Assembly (NCBI GenBank): GCA_964019335.1
Contig: OZ025672.1
Coordinates: 186,001-250,000 of the forward strand
Direction of reading: 5' to 3'
Length of the DNA: 64,000 nt
From: Diplonema japonicum
Lineage: Eukaryota > Euglenozoa > Diplonemea > Diplonemida > Diplonemidae
Shown here: positions 60,898-64,000 of the stretch, in pieces
Layout of the letters: each line of letters opens with the position of its first letter
How positions within the stretch are numbered: the stretch's first letter is position 1
The notes under the pieces: model-generated
What the model was told of the DNA's origin: nothing
Database searches by the model: none
The model's input: only the letters and a program-made list of their open reading frames with translations
Program-made: the position numbers and the translations under genes

Positions 60898-60968
60898 TTT
60901 TTTCTTTTTTTCCCTACGATTTCTTTTTCTTTTTTTTTCCAAAAACGGGGGGGAAGTAGGGGAGGGTA

Positions 60969-61264
60969 TTAAACACTGCTGCTTGAAGTTTCAGCACCCA
61001 AACCTTGCTGGCTTGCGTTTTCCATTAAATCGGGCGGCTTCTTACCCGACACCACGGTTTTAACCAGACCCGTACAGGCTTGTAGCCCCACAACCCAAAT
61101 GCAGAACCTGGATGCGATTGTATGGTTAAATTTTTGAATTGCATACCCAATGCAAATCCCCAGCAAACCCACCACCGATACCAGTATGTCTACCCCACTG
61201 CCTCTCCAATCCACAAAGCCCCATCCTGCGGTAATGAATACTAAAACAAACAGAATCCTTCCGA

Positions 61265-61268
<4 letters not shown>
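60969..61268 (-). CDS. 99-aa membrane protein, unknown
   Basis: Intact frame from MLGRILFVLVFITAGWGFVD to a stop at 60969. Hydrophobic segments near residues 3-18, 27-44 (VDILVSVVGLLGICIGYAI) and 56-72 (FCIWVVGLQACTGLVKTVV) suggest three TM helices. The tail is soluble and Ser-rich. The ATG directly follows a ~27-nt A run. It lies just upstream of the carrier gene on the same strand. No family is recognised. Confidence 0.7.
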
Positions 61269-61296
<28 letters not shown>

Positions 61297-61809
61297 TGGG
61301 GAGAGAAGGCTTTTTCCCCTATGAGATACAGATCATACGTGTCGGGGGGAGGGGAAGAATGAAGCAAAAAAAAAAAAAATAATAAATAAATAAAAAACAA
61401 AACAAAACAAAAGAAGAGAAGAGAAAAAAAAAAGAAAAGGGAAACCTGCAGTACGTGGCAGGATCGGTTGAAAAGGCAATCACCTTTTATCTAGTGTGTG
61501 GGGAACCTTTTTTAAATGACGAAAAAAAAAAGAGACACAACAATGCCAAAAAAGAGAAGGGGGAAGGGAGTGGAAAGAACAGGCAAGGTATTCTTTTGAT
61601 TTTTCTTTTTATTTATTTATTTATTTATTTGTCTTTTGCTACGATAACCTTAAAAAAAAAAAAAAAAAAGAAGAGTTTTCTTTCTTTCTGTTCACCACCA
61701 TGATAAAAAAAGATAATGGGGGAAAGAAAAAAAAAGAGAACAAAAAAAAAAAAAAAAGAAAGAATGAATAGTGATATAAAAAAAAAATTGTTTTGATGCG
61801 ATTCAGCGC

Positions 61810-61837
<28 letters not shown>
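61269..61837. other. Homopolymer-rich spacer
   Basis: A/T-rich runs, (ATTT)n and (AAAT)n stretches near 61610-61632; no gene. Confidence 0.6.
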
Positions 61838-61840
<3 letters not shown>

Positions 61841-63994
61841 AGAGTGATAGCTCCATGCCACAGAATGATGTCTTGGGATCACAATGTCAAAGTCGGGAAG
61901 CCCAAGAACGGCTGTTGAGTCTTGAATGGGCACGACAGAAGTGGTTTCCTCAGCCTCAAAGGGCGCAAGGCGTACAAGCTGAGGACATTCATCCAGCAGT
62001 GTGCCTGCGATAGATTTTTGAAGCGCGACAAAATCCTGGGATCCAGAGACCAAGGAATCAACGTCTTCAGGAATATCAGGCGCCACCCCGAGCTTAACCT
62101 CAGCAAGGGTCCTGTATACACCACAGTCCGTTCTGCGCAGCTCATCCCACATCCCAAGGGATGCCATGCACAGCGTTCTCGCCTCGGCGATGGTGGCCTG
62201 TGTGAGGACCTTAGCATCGTTGAACAGTTTGAAGTCTATGCTCGCGTGTAACAAACTACTGTGTGCCACAACATGTCCCGCATGAAGCAAAGCATACTTC
62301 TCCACAACTTGCTTTGCCTGAACAGGTTTCTTCCCTATCATATCAACGGGATCGTCCCGAACAGCAATTGCTGCCTGAAGCGCTTCCCTGCCATGCTGGA
62401 CCACGTCAGTTGGGTTCTTTGCTGAAAGGCTCATGAAGTAAAGACACAATCCATATTCGTTTTTCATGTGGCATTTCTTCGCCAGACTCAGTGCTTTTGA
62501 CGCTTGTGTGTACATGTTATGCAGATCGCCGAGCTTGTGGTACGCCTCAGTAACCTTGATGAGAACCGAGAACTCCTCGCAAGGCTTGATGACCAGCCCG
62601 TTCTCCGTCTTTTGCAAGATATTCATCAGCAATGGTACCGCTGTTGCATACGCACGCTGGCCCATGTGCACGGAGACACGCTTCATGGCATCTAGGTAAT
62701 CCTTCTCGTACCGATCCCGTTGCTCTGCTTTGGCCAATCGGATCATGTGCAAGCCCTGTTCCTGCATCATCCTGTCCTCTTCCGCCGCCACTTTGTTCAG
62801 CCTCTCCACAAGAACCTGTTGCAGTTTTTTGTGCCTTTCCTTTTTGCAGTCCCCGCCCATCTTCTGGCTCTTCTGCACCGTGAACAGCTTCGCCAACAGC
62901 TCCTCTTCGCCTTCTTCGTCCGTCTTCTCCTTTTCCTTTTTCTTTGTCTTTTTCTTCTGCTCCACTGGCACCTCAATCGCTTCGACCTCCTGCTCGTCTT
63001 CTGAGCTTGACACACTTGACTCTGACTGGTACGCAGGTAAAGCGGTTTGTTTTTTCTTAGGCTTCTGCACAGGGGGCTGCTTGGCTGTGACTGGTTGAGC
63101 TGCGGGTTTTCCTCTAGCTTCCTTCCATCCGCCTTTTGACTGTGCAGGCTTCTGTGTTTTAGCCTCTTTTGGTACAGGGGTGCTTGGAACCTGACGTTTA
63201 ATGAGCTCCATTTCACTGGTGTTGACGGCAGACTTGAACCGCTCGTTGTTGTTGGCAGGACGCTTTGGTTTAGCAGGCTGTTGATGTTGTGGAGAGGGCA
63301 GGGCAGGGACCTGCTGCTTCTGTTTATTCGGCTGCTTACTCTGAATTTGTGTAGCGAGAGTTGCTTCGATCTGCAGATGACTAGTCTCCTTCACTGCACT
63401 CTGCACCTTAGCATTCCCAAGCCGCACAACATCAGCAAGCGTCCTCCTAACTTTCACGCAAGTGTAGCTAAGAATAGAGGTGACGGCAGCCATGATCGTG
63501 GGCATAAGGAGGGGGCTCATACGGAACTCATCCCAATCATAATTCGCAGGGAGAGGTGCGGGGTAAGATTGCTCCATCACAGGGTAGGGGTGGGTCGGTG
63601 GAGGGAGCGGCGGCGGTGCTGTATTCTGCCCATAAGGGTCATGCATCCAAGAAGAGGACTGCCTCGGGATCTCTTCCTGTTGTGTGTATCCACCATACGC
63701 GTCATATGTGGTGTAAGAGTAATATTCGTTCGAGTACTCCTGGGTGCTCCCATACATCATCTGGTAGCAGTCTTCACAGGCGCAGCCAGTGAAACCAGTG
63801 TGTTCTACTCTTTCTTCGCCCTCCATCAGCACCTCGCCCTCCATCAGCACCTCGTTCTCTATCAGTACTTCGTCCTCTTTTATGATCCCGGAGCCTGGCA
63901 CGAACTCCTTGCTCGAAGGATTCAGCCCCACCTTGTGCATCTTCTGTTTTTTGTCGGAAAACACAGGCTCTTCTCGGTGCTCATTGTTACTCAT
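61838..63994 (-). CDS. PAM2-motif protein with basic linker and C-terminal helical repeats
   Basis: Likely cytoplasmic RNA-metabolism factor. 718 aa, ATG at 63992-63994, six bases from the window edge. Near the N-terminus (residues about 22-35) lies VGLNPSSKEFVPG, a good match to the PAM2 consensus LNPxAxxFxP by which proteins bind the MLLE domain of poly(A)-binding protein. A Tyr/Gln/Pro-rich low-complexity region (about 75-150) and a Lys/Pro/Gln-rich linker with acidic stretches (about 215-370) follow. From about 375 on the protein is helical: KKLQQVLVERLNKVAAEEDR, KVTEAYHKLGDLHNMYTQAS and EYGLCLYFMSLSAKNPTDVV. This pattern resembles TPR-like repeats. Translation or mRNA-decay roles through PABP are inferred. 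The family is otherwise unrecognised. Confidence 0.8.
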
Positions 63995-64000
63995 CGCACC

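Overview
The window is nuclear DNA from a single-celled eukaryote. About two dozen protein genes can be supported and every one of them lies on the minus strand. They are separated by spacers made almost entirely of A/T, C or G homopolymers, short tandem repeats and transposon debris. A 64-kb unidirectional gene array, very small introns and runs of A directly before the start codons suggest a lineage that transcribes genes polycistronically; a euglenozoan (perhaps diplonemid-like) protist fits best. This is an inference: I found no spliced-leader RNA, rRNA or tRNA gene to prove it.

The key to reading the window is that several genes contain very short cis introns (31-70 nt). Their donor is GTATG (GTATA or GTTTG in four) and their acceptor is AG, usually ACAG, and many are filled with a homopolymer. 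Removing 15 such introns restores one reading frame in each of nine genes that otherwise look broken or carry artefactual poly-Lys or poly-Phe stretches. These are the Myb protein, the exosome subunit, a 68-aa membrane protein, the Na+/H+ antiporter, a 10-TM transporter, a 152-aa coiled-coil protein, a fringe-like glycosyltransferase, a DNAJC22-like chaperone and a mitochondrial-type carrier.

Layout in window order: partial PDZ protein (edge); Myb-like R2R3 protein (1.9-3.5 kb); fatty aldehyde dehydrogenase; RNase PH-type exosome subunit; 68-aa membrane protein; uracil phosphoribosyltransferase; SOS1-like Na+/H+ antiporter of 1558 aa (10-14.8 kb); 10-TM transporter; F-box membrane protein; ZnT9-like cation transporter; 152-aa coiled-coil protein. 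From 22.1 to 39.5 kb the window is gene-poor. It holds one Pho80-type cyclin, a decayed piggyBac element, nested MITEs and several copies of a ~320-bp dispersed repeat (R1). Genes resume at 39.5 kb: PP2C phosphatase, a second decayed piggyBac, a long coiled-coil protein, an Mpv17-like protein, a basic hypothetical protein, a nibrin/NBS1-like protein and a membrane protein. A second repeat-rich gap (48.2-51 kb) is followed by the glycosyltransferase, the DNAJC22-like gene, three tandem copies of a 49-aa microprotein gene, a leucine-rich-repeat protein, a third piggyBac element, a mitochondrial carrier, a 99-aa membrane protein and a 718-aa protein with a PAM2 (poly(A)-binding-protein binding) motif.

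The genes have no obvious common pathway, as expected for polycistronic eukaryotic arrays. Points of most interest are the mini-introns, the A-tract leaders, the triplicated microprotein, two unusual domain fusions (antiporter with a ubiquitin-like segment; AbfB-like domain with a GT31 enzyme) and a perfect or near-perfect palindrome just inside one end of each piggyBac copy.
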